Position numbers and translations under genes: made by a program
NCBI RefSeq assembly: GCF_900205925.1
Contig: NZ_OAOD01000002.1
Span: 124,001-188,000 of the forward strand
Direction of reading: 5' to 3'
DNA length: 64,000 nt
Source of the DNA: Clostridium peptidivorans
GTDB taxonomy: Bacteria > Bacillota > Clostridia > Clostridiales > Clostridiaceae
Shown: in pieces, positions 34,733 through 42,760 of the stretch
Position numbering within the stretch: the stretch's first letter is position 1
Layout: every line of letters begins with the position of its first letter
Notes under the pieces: generated by a model
Seen by the model: only the letters and a program-made list of their open reading frames with translations
What the model was told of the DNA's origin: nothing
Databases searched by the model: none

Positions 34733-35164
34733 CTACCTTCCTATTTCCAAAGCCTTAGAAAACATAGATTTTTCTGAATTTATTGCATCTACATTGGCCT
34801 CATATGATCTAGTTGCAGCTATCATATCAGCCATCTCATTTAACATATTTACATTTGGCATCAGTACATATCCATTTTCATCCGCATCTGGGTGAGTTGG
34901 ATCATACACTCTTCTAAGCTCTGTTGGATCATCAGCTACCTTTACTGCCTTTACTCCTAAAAGCCTTTCTTTTTCCTTTCCAGTAGTTTTCTCCACTTCC
35001 CTTGTCAAATTCTCCTGGAATAGTGCTATCTTTCTTCTATAAGGCTCTCCATTTTTTCCTCTTGTAGTAGAAACATTGGCTATATTAGAAGAAATGGTAT
35101 CCATTCTCAATCTTTCAGCTGATAATCCGCTGGCACTTATTCTTAAACTATCAAATGCTTTCAT
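34733..35164 (-). CDS. flgC: Flagellar proximal rod protein FlgC
   Basis: The start is set at the ATG at 35164 ([13 protein letters not shown]), preceded by GAGGTGG at 6 nt. An upstream in-frame ATG five codons earlier lies within that SD. This gives 143 residues. Motifs are [24 protein letters not shown] and C-terminal [24 protein letters not shown]. Part of the rod. Confidence 0.94.
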   Translation of the reverse strand: MKAFDSLRISASGLSAERLRMDTISSNIANVSTTRGKNGEPYRRKIALFQENLTREVEKTTGKEKERLLGVKAVKVADDPTELRRVYDPTHPDADENGYVLMPNVNMLNEMADMIAATRSYEANVDAINSEKSMFSKALEIGR

Positions 35165-35237
35165 TGTAATCCACCTCATCGTTGTTAAATTTAATTTAAA
35201 TTTTACTGACTAGTTATAAGCTACTATTGATCAATTA

Positions 35238-35639
35238 CTATTTTCCATTAACCACAATTCTTCTTTGTGAAATTCTATTGTTTAGCTGAGCAATCATAGC
35301 ATTATACATAAGAGCATTTGCCGCTTGATTAACCTTTTCTAAATCTAAATTAACATTGTTACCATCCTCTCTCATACTGCTTGTCTTATCTTCTTTTACA
35401 GTAATTTCTCCCATAGGAGCATCATAACTTAAATGTTTTTCGTTAGAAGTTTTTAAACTCAACTCTCCATTATTTTGTTTTAAGGTTTCCTCAAAGCTTA
35501 CATATCTTCTCTTATAGTTTTTTGTATTTATATTTGAAATATTATTAGCTAGGGTCTTACTTCTTTCTGTAGAAGCATCTAATCCTTTTTTTATTACTTC
35601 ATATGTAAGCTGATCTGGCGAAAGATTGGAAATTTTCAA
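35238..35639 (-). CDS. flgB: Flagellar proximal rod protein FlgB, first gene of the operon
   Basis: The start is placed at a TTG at 35639 because GGGGGA lies 7 nt upstream. The frame extends five codons further to another TTG lying ahead of that SD. This gives 133 residues with STERSKTLANNISNINTKNYKRR near the N-terminus and the short C-terminal helix VDLEKVNQAANALMYNAMIAQ-like. FlgB is the first rod protein and opens this 28-gene operon. No in-frame ATG is available near the N-terminus. Confidence 0.9.
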   Translation of the reverse strand: MKISNLSPDQLTYEVIKKGLDASTERSKTLANNISNINTKNYKRRYVSFEETLKQNNGELSLKTSNEKHLSYDAPMGEITVKEDKTSSMREDGNNVNLDLEKVNQAANALMYNAMIAQLNNRISQRRIVVNGK

Positions 35640-35677
35640 ATTATCATCCCCCAATGTTTTGTATAATTTTCTAAAAT

Positions 35678-35706
35678 TATTACATTAAATTCAAAATACG
35701 TTTCAA
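35678..35706 (-). promoter_or_regulatory. Candidate sigma-A promoter of the flagellar operon
   Basis: On the minus strand TTGAAA (35706-35701) and TAATAA lie about 18 nt apart, placing a start roughly 35 nt before flgB. AT-rich DNA makes chance matches common, so this is only a candidate. No c-di-GMP riboswitch fold was recognised in the leader. Confidence 0.35.
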
Positions 35707-35834
35707 TTTTACAATAAAACTAAACTTTTGTATAGTGCAAATTATCATTTATTTAAAAATATTTAAATAAATAATAATTTTTTTTAACTTTTTCTAATAA
35801 TTAAAGCATTTTAAGGCTATTGGTGATAATATGG

Positions 35835-35864
35835 CATAATACACTCACATTTTAGTGTATTATG
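35835..35864. promoter_or_regulatory. Inverted repeat upstream of the flagellar operon, possible operator
   Basis: CATAATACACT and its exact complement are separated by 8 nt. A further half-site AATACACT occurs at about 35874-35881. There is no T-run, so it is unlikely to be a terminator. It lies about 195 bp upstream of flgB in a 350-bp gene-free stretch that is otherwise plain AT-rich sequence, and may bind a master regulator of motility. Confidence 0.5.
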
Positions 35865-36008
35865 ATTCACTGGAATACACTTATTAATTTAACAATTTAA
35901 TGAAATATTTTCCTATACTATGCAATTATACTACATAATTTACTATTTTTCATCTAATTTTAAATAAATTTTATTTTTTATTTAATTAAATTTTATTTAA
36001 TTTTAAAC

Positions 36009-36046
36009 AAAAAAATAGACAATCAGCTTTCATACTGATTGCCTAT
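36009..36046 (-). terminator. Terminator of the flagellin gene at 36052
   Basis: On the minus strand ATAGGCAATCAG pairs with CTGATTGTCTAT (one G-T pair), loop 8 nt, followed by T7. It separates this flagellin from the flagellar operon. Confidence 0.9.
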
Positions 36047-36051
36047 ATCAC

Positions 36052-36888
36052 TTACCTGCTTTTTACATTTTCAAGTATTCTAAGTATCTCTTGTGGCAAT
36101 TTATTAGATTGAACCATCATCGCATTACCCGAATCTACAAGTATATTATTTTTAGTAAGCTCCATCATTTCTTCTGCTATATCTGTATCCCTTATAGCGC
36201 TTTCCGCTGCCTGAGTTACTAGTTCAAATTCTCCTAACCCTTCAAAACAATTTTCAAACATATTATCTAATGCTCCATATTCACTTCGAACATTACTCAA
36301 ATTTTCTATAACTGAATCAGATTTTACCAGAGCTTTTCCAAATTCATCCTTTTCTACAAACCCTACAATTTCATCCAAATTAAGATTTCCCGCTCTTAAA
36401 TTATAAAATTTTATTTCTGTATTTTCATAAGCATTGGCTCCCAATTGCATTTTCACACTGTTTATACCATTCTGCGGCTCAAACAAAGGCACACCATTAA
36501 ACTCACTGTTTTTAGCTATATCATCATAGCCAGCTATCATCTGTTTTACTTCATTTAGTATAGTTTCTTTATCTTCAGGACTATTTGACCCATTTCCTGC
36601 TTGTACTAAAAGTTCTCTCACTCTTTGTATAGTATTTGTCATAGAATCTAGTGCGCTATCTGCGGTTTGCATCATACTTATTCCGTCTTGTACATTTCTT
36701 TGAGCCATTTGAAGCCCTCTTATTTGAAGTCTCATTCGTTCGCTTTTAGCTATTTCATTTGGCGCTTCCCCAGCCTTTGTAAACTTTTCTCCAGAAGATA
36801 TATTTTTTAACGCTTTGCTTTGATTTACCAAAGACTTTTGATATTGTCTATATATTCTTTGTGAAGACATATTTTGCATCAATCTCAT
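36052..36888 (-). CDS. Flagellin (short form, 278 residues)
   Basis: A flagellin-family protein with N-terminal coiled coil LKNISSGEKFTKAGEAPNEI and the D0/D1 motif LQMAQRNVQDGISMMQTADSALDSM (about 76-100). The C-terminal D0 helix is SAIRDTDIAEEMMELTKNNIL...QSNKLPQEILRILENVKSR. It lacks a long variable central domain, which is usual for small clostridial flagellins. It starts LMQNMSSQRIYRQYQKS instead of the common MIINHNMNA type, so it may be a minor filament subunit. Read from a perfect sigma-28 promoter at 36936-36962. Confidence 0.88.
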   Translation of the reverse strand: MRLMQNMSSQRIYRQYQKSLVNQSKALKNISSGEKFTKAGEAPNEIAKSERMRLQIRGLQMAQRNVQDGISMMQTADSALDSMTNTIQRVRELLVQAGNGSNSPEDKETILNEVKQMIAGYDDIAKNSEFNGVPLFEPQNGINSVKMQLGANAYENTEIKFYNLRAGNLNLDEIVGFVEKDEFGKALVKSDSVIENLSNVRSEYGALDNMFENCFEGLGEFELVTQAAESAIRDTDIAEEMMELTKNNILVDSGNAMMVQSNKLPQEILRILENVKSR

Positions 36889-36935
36889 AAATTATCACCT
36901 CAAAATCAAATTATTAATAAAAATCAATACTTTAT

Positions 36936-36962
36936 TTATCGGCAATAAACCATACTACTTTA
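36936..36962 (-). promoter_or_regulatory. Sigma-28 promoter of the flagellin gene at 36052
   Basis: On the minus strand TAAA, 15 nt, GCCGATAA: a full consensus match, about 50 nt before the ATG. The -35 box overlaps the stop codon of the upstream TVP38-like gene. Confidence 0.93.
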
Positions 36963-37625
36963 CTTAAAAGAGCCTCTTTTTACCAAAAACCAACCTAAAG
37001 CTCCTATAATAACTATTATTACAATAGATAATATAAATTGAGGAGAATGAGGATTAAATATATTTTCTCCTAAATATGCATAAGCTGCAGTTTCTATAAA
37101 CACCCCTAATATGGATCCTATGATATAATCTTTATATTTTATTTTAGTAAGTCCTAAAGTATAGCTTACTATGTCATAATGAAATACAGGTACAAATCTT
37201 ATAAGCGCTATGATAGAAATTCCATTTTTATTTATTATCTTATCTATTTTTATACCTTTTCCTTTAACTATTCTGTCTACAAAAGATTCACCTAAAAATC
37301 TTGCAAGAAAAAAAGCTAAGGTTCCTGATAAAAAAAATCCTATTAAACTTAATAATAGTCCTTGTAATGGTCCAAACAAACTTCCTCCCACTATGGTCAT
37401 AATCATAGAAGGTATAACTATTATAAGTGGTTTAAGAGCAAATAATACTACAAATATAAACTTTGATAAAGCACCTTGGCTTTTTATAAAATTTTCTAAG
37501 TACTCCTTATTTATCCCTTGAAGAGCTGTTCTATGCTTTATCAAATAACACAATTGTATTATCAATAAACAAATTACTACAATTTTAATCACAAATCGCC
37601 ATTTAATGCACTTTTTATCCTTCAT
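36960..37625 (-). CDS. TVP38/TMEM64 (DedA-like, VTT-domain) membrane protein
   Basis: A 221-residue multi-pass protein with the VTT-domain core IPSMIMTIVGGSLFGPLQG and FFLSGTLAFFLARFLGESFV (about 75-115), then RFVPVFHYDIVSYTLG (about 142-157). Relatives are implicated in phospholipid scrambling or undecaprenyl-phosphate recycling. The role here is not known. The 3' arm of a perfect 13-bp inverted repeat covers its SD (AGGGAG), which could control translation. It lies between ssb and the flagellin gene. Confidence 0.85.
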   Translation of the reverse strand: MKDKKCIKWRFVIKIVVICLLIIQLCYLIKHRTALQGINKEYLENFIKSQGALSKFIFVVLFALKPLIIVIPSMIMTIVGGSLFGPLQGLLLSLIGFFLSGTLAFFLARFLGESFVDRIVKGKGIKIDKIINKNGISIIALIRFVPVFHYDIVSYTLGLTKIKYKDYIIGSILGVFIETAAYAYLGENIFNPHSPQFILSIVIIVIIGALGWFLVKRGSFK

Positions 37626-37633
37626 AAATCATA

Positions 37634-37681
37634 TCTCCCTATAATAATATTTATCCTTTACATTCTTATATTATAGGGAGA
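37634..37681 (-). promoter_or_regulatory. Inverted repeat covering the ribosome binding site of the TVP38-like gene
   Basis: TCTCCCTATAATA and its exact complement (13 bp) enclose a 22-nt loop. On the transcript the 3' arm contains AGGGAG, the likely SD of the gene starting at 37625. The fold would hide the SD. It could also act as a weak attenuator after ssb. Confidence 0.55.
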
Positions 37682-37701
37682 CAGAATTATCGTCAATATA
37701 T

Positions 37702-38043
37702 TTATTCTGCTTTTTCCTTATGTTTAAATAGATCTACAAATTGTATTTGTTCTGCTACTACTTGAGCTGAATATTTTTTTTCACCATTTTCTTTAGTAAA
37801 AGCTCTGATATTTATTCTCCCCATAACACTTATAACCTTACCCTTTTTAAGATAAGGTGATAATGCTTCACTTGCTTTTTTCCAATAAACTATCGGAATG
37901 AAATCTGCATCTCTTTCTCCATCTTTGTTTAAAAAAGGCTTTTGTACCGCTAATGTAAAATTTAAAACCGCTGTATTATCTTCTCCTACATATCTTAACT
38001 CGCAATCTTTAGCTAGCCTTCCTATTAACAAAACCTTATTCAT
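37702..38043 (-). CDS. ssb: Single-stranded DNA-binding protein, short form
   Basis: A 113-residue OB-fold protein: MNKVLLIGRLAKDCELRY, NFTLAVQKPF, ADFIPIVYWKKASEALSPYLKKG, GRINIRAFTKENGEKKY. It covers only the DNA-binding domain. The acidic C-terminal tail (usually ending DDDIPF) is missing, and it ends FKHKEKAE. Partner recruitment through the tail is therefore lost, so this is probably a secondary SSB rather than the replication-essential one. Cytoplasmic. Confidence 0.9.
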   Translation of the reverse strand: MNKVLLIGRLAKDCELRYVGEDNTAVLNFTLAVQKPFLNKDGERDADFIPIVYWKKASEALSPYLKKGKVISVMGRINIRAFTKENGEKKYSAQVVAEQIQFVDLFKHKEKAE

Positions 38044-38168
38044 TTTTTCACCTTCTATATTTATTTTTTATTAATTATAACCAGCTTTAGAGATATTAAA
38101 CACTAATTTATAACTTTAAATTGCAGATTTTCAATTTCTAAGTGATTTATAGTTAATAGGAAGTAACT

Positions 38169-38675
38169 TTATTTACCTTTATATTCTGATGCTAGCTCTC
38201 TATAGTGTTCAGCACTTCTTTTTATTTTGCTTATTTCTTCTACTGTAAGATTTCTTATAACTTTTGCAGGAGTTCCTAGGCATAAAACTCCCGATGGGAT
38301 TTCCTTTCCTTCAGTAACTAAGCTTCCCGCCCCTATAATGGTTTCTTCTCCTATTTTTGCATTGTTTAATATTATACTACCCATACCTATTATTACATTA
38401 TTTTCTATATCACAACCATGTAATATAACATTATGTCCTACGGTAACATTATCTCCTATAATAAGAGGAGCATCATTCTCTTCATGCAAAGTCGAATTAT
38501 CTTGTATATTAGTATTTCTTCCTATAATTATATTATTTGATTCTGCTCTTATAACCGATCCAAACCACACCGAGGAATTTTCTCCTATTTTTACATCTCC
38601 TATTATCGAAGCATTCTCTGCTATAAAACAGGATTCTTGAATTTCTGGACTCTTTTCTAAAAAATTCTTTATCAT
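38169..38675 (-). CDS. Gamma-carbonic-anhydrase family protein (left-handed beta-helix)
   Basis: A 168-residue hexapeptide-repeat protein: FIAENASIIGDVKIGENSSV, IIGRNTNIQDNSTLH, GDNVTVGHNVILHGCDIENN. The three metal-binding His residues of gamma carbonic anhydrases are visible in STLHEEND, TVGHNV and VILHGC. A C-terminal helix follows. It may hydrate CO2 or act as a related metal-dependent enzyme; many relatives are unproven. GGAGAGAG precedes the ATG. Monocistronic. Confidence 0.87.
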   Translation of the reverse strand: MIKNFLEKSPEIQESCFIAENASIIGDVKIGENSSVWFGSVIRAESNNIIIGRNTNIQDNSTLHEENDAPLIIGDNVTVGHNVILHGCDIENNVIIGMGSIILNNAKIGEETIIGAGSLVTEGKEIPSGVLCLGTPAKVIRNLTVEEISKIKRSAEHYRELASEYKGK

Positions 38676-39062
38676 AATACTCTCTCCTCCATTATCTTAA
38701 TACCAAGTATAATTTAATATGAATATTTGCAAATACATTAAATTACAATAGCAATTTTGTATTATTAATTTCCAATTGTCAACTATAAATTAAAAATAAA
38801 AAATACATACAATTTCAATATTGTGTTAACATTTTTAATTTTTTCACATTTTCTAAGCGCTGCTAAATTTATATAGACGATTTATAGATGTTTTTACAGT
38901 ATAATAAAGACTATAATAATTTTCATTTTATACTGTATACCTTTGTAAAAGAATAGTTATTTATTAACGTCTAAAATATCAGTAACCGTTTACTTGCTAC
39001 CTACAACTGATAATCGACTACCAACTTTTCACTATTAACTATAATAAATAGGGGGATATATT
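38676..39062. other. Gene-free 387-bp stretch between carbonic anhydrase and FNT genes
   Basis: It holds divergent promoters. The only notable structure is TACAGTATAA at 38895-38904 with its exact complement at 38928-38937, a 10-bp inverted repeat with 23 nt between that encloses two TATAAT-like boxes. This could be an operator for the FNT gene. Near 39025-39041 lies a copy of the TTCACTATTAACTA-type intergenic motif seen elsewhere in the window. No ORF or known RNA was recognised. Confidence 0.5.
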
Positions 39063-39926
39063 ATGGATAAACAGATGTTAAAATGGTCGGAATTATGCCC
39101 TGAAGCAGTAACTACAGCTGTGGGAAAAACAAACTCAACCTTTATAAAAACTCTTATACTTGGAATACTTGCGGGTGCATTTATAGCTATGGGAGGTTTT
39201 GCTGCAGCAGTAGCTTCTCACAGCATATCAAATGTTTCGGTTTCTAAATTTATGGCAGGCGCAGTTTTCCCCGTTGGACTCATATTAGTTATAATATGCG
39301 GCGGAGAACTTTTTACGGGAAATTCACTTATGATTACAGGTATACTCGAAAAGAAAATAAATTTAAAAGCTATGCTTAAAAATTGGATTATAGTATACTT
39401 CGGAAATTTTTTAGGTGCTCTTTTAATAGTGGCTTTGCTTTGTCTTAGTGGTTCCTTTGATATAAATGGAGGAAAATTAGGAGGCTATGCACTAAAAGTC
39501 GCTTACACTAAAGGCTCATTAACTGCGGTAAAGGCATTTTCTAGCGGAATACTTTGTAACTTTATGGTAAGCTTAGCGGTATGGGGAGCTTATGCTGCTA
39601 AGGATATAATAGGGAAAATTTTTATGATATGGTTTCCTATAATGGCTTTTGTAGTAGGAGGCTTTGAACACTGCGTAGCCAATATGTATTATTTATTCGC
39701 AGGCTTACTATCTAAGGGAAATAATATTTACATAGCGGCTTCTGGACTTAACTCTTCAGCCATTTCAACCATAAACATGTCAAATATATTTCATAATTTA
39801 TTTTGGGTAACGCTTGGAAATATAGTAGGCGGCTCAGTTCTTGTGGGATTCTTGTATTGGATAGTGTACTCACAATCTAAAAGCACTGCTTATGTGACTC
39901 ATTCATCTTCTAGAAATTTAGGATAA
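39063..39926 (+). CDS. Formate/nitrite/hydrosulfide (FNT) family channel
   Basis: A 287-residue channel with six membrane segments. FNT signatures are AGAFIAMGGFAAAVAS (about 35-50), CGGELFTGNSLMITG (about 80-95), GILCNFMVSLAVWGAYAAKD (about 164-183) and GGFEHCVANMYYL (the pore His, about 200-212). It moves formate, nitrite or hydrosulfide; the sequence alone does not decide which. No formate lyase or nitrite reductase gene is adjacent. AGGGGGATATATT precedes the ATG. It ends at a strong terminator. Confidence 0.9.
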   Translation: MDKQMLKWSELCPEAVTTAVGKTNSTFIKTLILGILAGAFIAMGGFAAAVASHSISNVSVSKFMAGAVFPVGLILVIICGGELFTGNSLMITGILEKKINLKAMLKNWIIVYFGNFLGALLIVALLCLSGSFDINGGKLGGYALKVAYTKGSLTAVKAFSSGILCNFMVSLAVWGAYAAKDIIGKIFMIWFPIMAFVVGGFEHCVANMYYLFAGLLSKGNNIYIAASGLNSSAISTINMSNIFHNLFWVTLGNIVGGSVLVGFLYWIVYSQSKSTAYVTHSSSRNLG

Positions 39927-39930
39927 AAGT

Positions 39931-39969
39931 AATAAAGGAACTTGAAAATGTTATTCAAGTTCCTTTATT
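39931..39969 (+). terminator. Terminator of the FNT channel gene
   Basis: A perfect 16-bp stem AATAAAGGAACTTGAA with its complement, loop 7 nt, followed by ATTTGTTT. It can also serve the convergent nucleotidase gene. Confidence 0.88.
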
Positions 39970-40003
39970 ATTTGTTTAGAGTAATTATATTTAAAAACCA
40001 ACA

Positions 40004-41749
40004 TTAATTTTGAGGAATAATAAGCTTTTGTCCAACAAATATTAAATTCAAGTTATTTATATTATTAATTTCTCCAATTTCTTTATAATCAACATTATAT
40101 TTTGTCCCTATAGAATATAATGTATCTCCTAATTTTACAGTGTATATAACTGATTTTTGTGGTATTACTGGTATCGTTGGACCTTCCACCTTTTTCTCTT
40201 CTTGTAGATAATTCTTTTTAACTAGTGAAAGTTTTTTAGAAGCCTTGAATTCATTTATCAATGCATCCCTTACTGGAATATTTGTATCTAACTTATTTTT
40301 ACCCTTTGAAAAGTCATATTCATCCCCATTTGAGGCCATAAAATCATTAGTTACTACCTTGTAATATTTATTCATATCTAATTTCGTTCCATTCATAAGG
40401 CTCATTTCAGTTACTCTGTTTCCAAATGCCCTTGACAAATCATATTTTACCTTTAATCCTGAAACTTGAACCCAGCCAATCTTGTCATTTCCTATACCAT
40501 TTTCTATAACCTTCTTTATATCTGTACCTGTAAGATCCATAGTAAACAATGTATTGTCAAATGGCATAACTTCATATAAATTTCCCATGGTTATATCGCC
40601 CTTATTTAATGAAGTTCTTATTCCTCCACCATTAGTTATAGCTATTTGAGAATTTGTAGCCTTTGCCATAACTTCACATATCCACTCACCAAGTATTGAA
40701 GGACCACTTAATTTATCATGAACTAAATCCTTATCCGTAACAGCCAAAACTTCATTAAGCTTTGGTCCTGATAACTTTTTATATTTTTCAGCTATAGCTT
40801 TAACTTCTGTATCTTCTTTTAATTCACCTATTGAACCTATTAAATCTACAGCATAGGGTGTTATTTCTGCTTTTTTTGTATTTAAATCGTATTTTATTTC
40901 CAATCTGCCATAAGCTCTTCCATTATAATAAGCTGAAACGACAGGAATTCCTTCAACTTTCCCTGATACAGTTTGATGTGTATGTGCTGCTATTACGGCA
41001 TCTACATAAGTACTTGCTTTGGCAAAATCTGCTGCCTCTCCTGTGATAACTTTACTATCCTTATTTTGAAAAGCACCTAAGTGAGTAAGAGCTATAACTA
41101 TATCAGCTTTTCCTTCCTCTAATGTTCCACTCTTAAGCTTTTCAGCCCATTCTTTAGCTGATTTAATAGGATCTCTAAACTCTAAATCTTTTATATAAGC
41201 TGACTTTGTTTTGTAAGTAGTTTCTGGAGTAGCCAGTCCTATAAATCCTATTTTCACCCCATCTACTTCTACCATTTTATATGGTTTTGCAAAAGCTACA
41301 GGCTTAAGTGTATTTTTATCATATATGTTAGAAGCTAACCATTCAAAATTTCCTTCTTTAGCCCATTTTTCAATTTTATCTATTCCCCAGTCAAATTCAT
41401 GATTTCCTAAAGCTGAAGCCATAACCTCTAAGTTATTTATCATTTCATTTATTGGAGCACCTTCATTTAAATTAGATATGGCGGATCCTTGATAAAGATC
41501 TCCAGCTGCAACTACTATAGTGTTCTTATTACTATTCTTAAAATCTTTTATAGCTTTTGCAAACTTTGCCATGCCAGGTTCCTTCTTGCCTTCCAAAACC
41601 TGTCCATGATAATCGTTAAAGGATAGTATATTTATGGTCTTAATGTCTTCAGAAGCAGCAAATGCATTCCCTGAAAAAATCATACTTAAAACCATAAGCA
41701 CTGATACAAATAATGAAATTATTTTTTTCCGTTTCAAGTTATAAGTCAT
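40004..41749 (-). CDS. Secreted 5'-nucleotidase / metallophosphoesterase with C-terminal LysM domain
   Basis: A 581-residue protein with a signal peptide (about 1-31, ending GNAFAAS). The metallophosphatase domain shows SFNDYHG, AAGDLYQGS, LGNHEFDWG, ALTHLGAF and AAHTHQTVSG. The 5'-nucleotidase C domain (about 325-510) shows NGGGIRTSLNKGDIT and ASNGDEYDFS. The C-terminal LysM domain (about 537-580) is YTVKLGDTLYSIGTKYNV...GQKLIIP. It should hydrolyse extracellular nucleotides to nucleosides and phosphate while held on peptidoglycan by LysM. Monocistronic. Confidence 0.93.
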   Translation of the reverse strand: MTYNLKRKKIISLFVSVLMVLSMIFSGNAFAASEDIKTINILSFNDYHGQVLEGKKEPGMAKFAKAIKDFKNSNKNTIVVAAGDLYQGSAISNLNEGAPINEMINNLEVMASALGNHEFDWGIDKIEKWAKEGNFEWLASNIYDKNTLKPVAFAKPYKMVEVDGVKIGFIGLATPETTYKTKSAYIKDLEFRDPIKSAKEWAEKLKSGTLEEGKADIVIALTHLGAFQNKDSKVITGEAADFAKASTYVDAVIAAHTHQTVSGKVEGIPVVSAYYNGRAYGRLEIKYDLNTKKAEITPYAVDLIGSIGELKEDTEVKAIAEKYKKLSGPKLNEVLAVTDKDLVHDKLSGPSILGEWICEVMAKATNSQIAITNGGGIRTSLNKGDITMGNLYEVMPFDNTLFTMDLTGTDIKKVIENGIGNDKIGWVQVSGLKVKYDLSRAFGNRVTEMSLMNGTKLDMNKYYKVVTNDFMASNGDEYDFSKGKNKLDTNIPVRDALINEFKASKKLSLVKKNYLQEEKKVEGPTIPVIPQKSVIYTVKLGDTLYSIGTKYNVDYKEIGEINNINNLNLIFVGQKLIIPQN

Positions 41750-41912
41750 TTCCCATCCCCCTTTTTAATACAGCTTGTGTAGTGCTATAACAGAGCCTAC
41801 ATTTGAAATATATTAATTTTACTCAATTATTATTCTCCATAATTGCAATAATAATTAGTTATAAATATTAATAAATAATTTAATTTAAAAACAACCAATT
41901 AATTTTTCAAAT

Positions 41913-41950
41913 AAAAAATAGGAAGTTTGCAAGCAAACTTCCTATTTTTT
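41913..41950. terminator. Bidirectional terminator
   Basis: A perfect stem with A6TAGGAAGTTTGC on the left and its complement on the right, with two central A residues. A-tract and T-tract flanks mark it as two-way, and it ends the small gene at 41985. A similar hairpin core (AGGAAGTcTG) recurs at 46521-46548. Confidence 0.88.
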
Positions 41951-41984
41951 ATTTTAACTTTTATGCTCTAATTATTGAATTATA

Positions 41985-42125
41985 TCAATCTATCTTTTCT
42001 CCATCAAAGTTTTCATAAGCTGGAGGATTCTTCTTGTCCCTTTTTTTCACTCTATCTATAGGTTTTACACCATCATTTTTCCCACTTTTTTGATGTTTAT
42101 CCCCTTTAAAAGGTCTCATAGCCAT
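41985..42125 (-). CDS. Small basic protein of unknown function, 44-46 residues
   Basis: This frame is too short for most gene callers. It reads MAMRPFKGDKHQKSGKND... and ends PPAYENFDGEKID. It is very Lys/Asp-rich, with no membrane segment. The SD AAAGGAAGG abuts the first ATG (42125) and lies 6 nt before the second (42119), so the second is the likelier start (44 residues). A strong terminator follows. The composition, SD and terminator support a real gene. Function unknown; the charged, structure-poor sequence could be a nucleic-acid-binding or small acid-soluble type peptide. Confidence 0.6.
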   Translation of the reverse strand: MAMRPFKGDKHQKSGKNDGVKPIDRVKKRDKKNPPAYENFDGEKID

Positions 42126-42185
42126 CCTTCCTTTCTACATGTATTTAATTATATTTTGCCATGTAGAACATAAATTTATACTTAT

Positions 42186-42701
42186 TTAAATTGCCACATT
42201 ACGGAAGGATTTGTCCATATATTCTCCAATTGCTTTCCAACACATATATATAACCGGAACTTTTACTGGTATTTCTATAAGATTTTTTATTATTCTAGGA
42301 ACTATTATAGCATATACTGCCTTTCCAGTTATCATTGAAATCCATATGGTATTAAGTCCCAAATTTACAAAAAGTGTTATAGTTAATACAGCTAAAATTA
42401 TATTAATCATAGATTTAGGTCTTTTATAAAGAAATATTCCATATATTACTCCTGATAAAGCTGCACTCAATGTAAATCCTGGAAAATATGCTCCTTTAGG
42501 AAATATCAGCATACCTAAAATATCAGCTGCTGCTCCGCATATACCTCCATATAAAGGACCAAATAACATACCACATAAAGCTAATGGTAAAAATCCAAAA
42601 CTCACTCTGATAATTGGTGTTTCAATTCCTAAAAATCTTGTAAGTATTACTTGTAATGAAATAAACAAACCTAAAAATACCATTTTTCTTGTATTTTTCA
42701 T
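42186..42701 (-). CDS. folT: Folate-specific ECF transporter substrate-binding subunit
   Basis: The start is placed at 42701 (MKNTRKMVFLG) because AAAGGAGG lies 7 nt upstream. The frame runs 43 codons further only because it crosses the riboswitch. This gives 171 residues with six membrane segments and FGFLPLALCGMLFGPLYGGICGAAADILG (about 34-62), typical of FolT S-components. It binds folate outside the cell and works with the shared EcfA-A'-T energy module, which is encoded elsewhere. The upstream THF riboswitch confirms the folate assignment. Confidence 0.92.
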   Translation of the reverse strand: MKNTRKMVFLGLFISLQVILTRFLGIETPIIRVSFGFLPLALCGMLFGPLYGGICGAAADILGMLIFPKGAYFPGFTLSAALSGVIYGIFLYKRPKSMINIILAVLTITLFVNLGLNTIWISMITGKAVYAIIVPRIIKNLIEIPVKVPVIYMCWKAIGEYMDKSFRNVAI

Positions 42702-42743
42702 AACGCCGCCTCCTTTGATAGTATTTGCTAATAGAGAAAGTGA

Positions 42744-42760
42744 CGCTAAAATGTTAGCGG
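42744..42760 (-). promoter_or_regulatory. Competing hairpin in the THF riboswitch expression platform
   Basis: CGCTAA-CATT-TTAGCG forms a 6-bp stem. Its 5' arm overlaps the 3' strand of riboswitch P1, so the two folds exclude each other. The nearby GCCGC of the aptamer can also pair with GCGGC right after the SD GGAGG, which fits control of translation. Confidence 0.5.

Noticed and set aside
35655..36008. c-di-GMP riboswitch before the flagellar operon
   Set aside because: Clostridial flagellar operons often carry one, so I looked for the conserved aptamer blocks. I found only AT-rich sequence and the inverted repeat.
37682..37712. Sigma-28-like GACGATAA before the TVP38-like gene
   Set aside because: No TAAA lies 15 nt upstream; only AAAA at 16 nt. 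It lies at the ssb 3' end and is weaker than the other sites.
38227..38640. 137-codon plus-strand frame opposite the carbonic anhydrase gene
   Set aside because: It is a shadow of the hexapeptide repeats, lying wholly inside the recognised gene.
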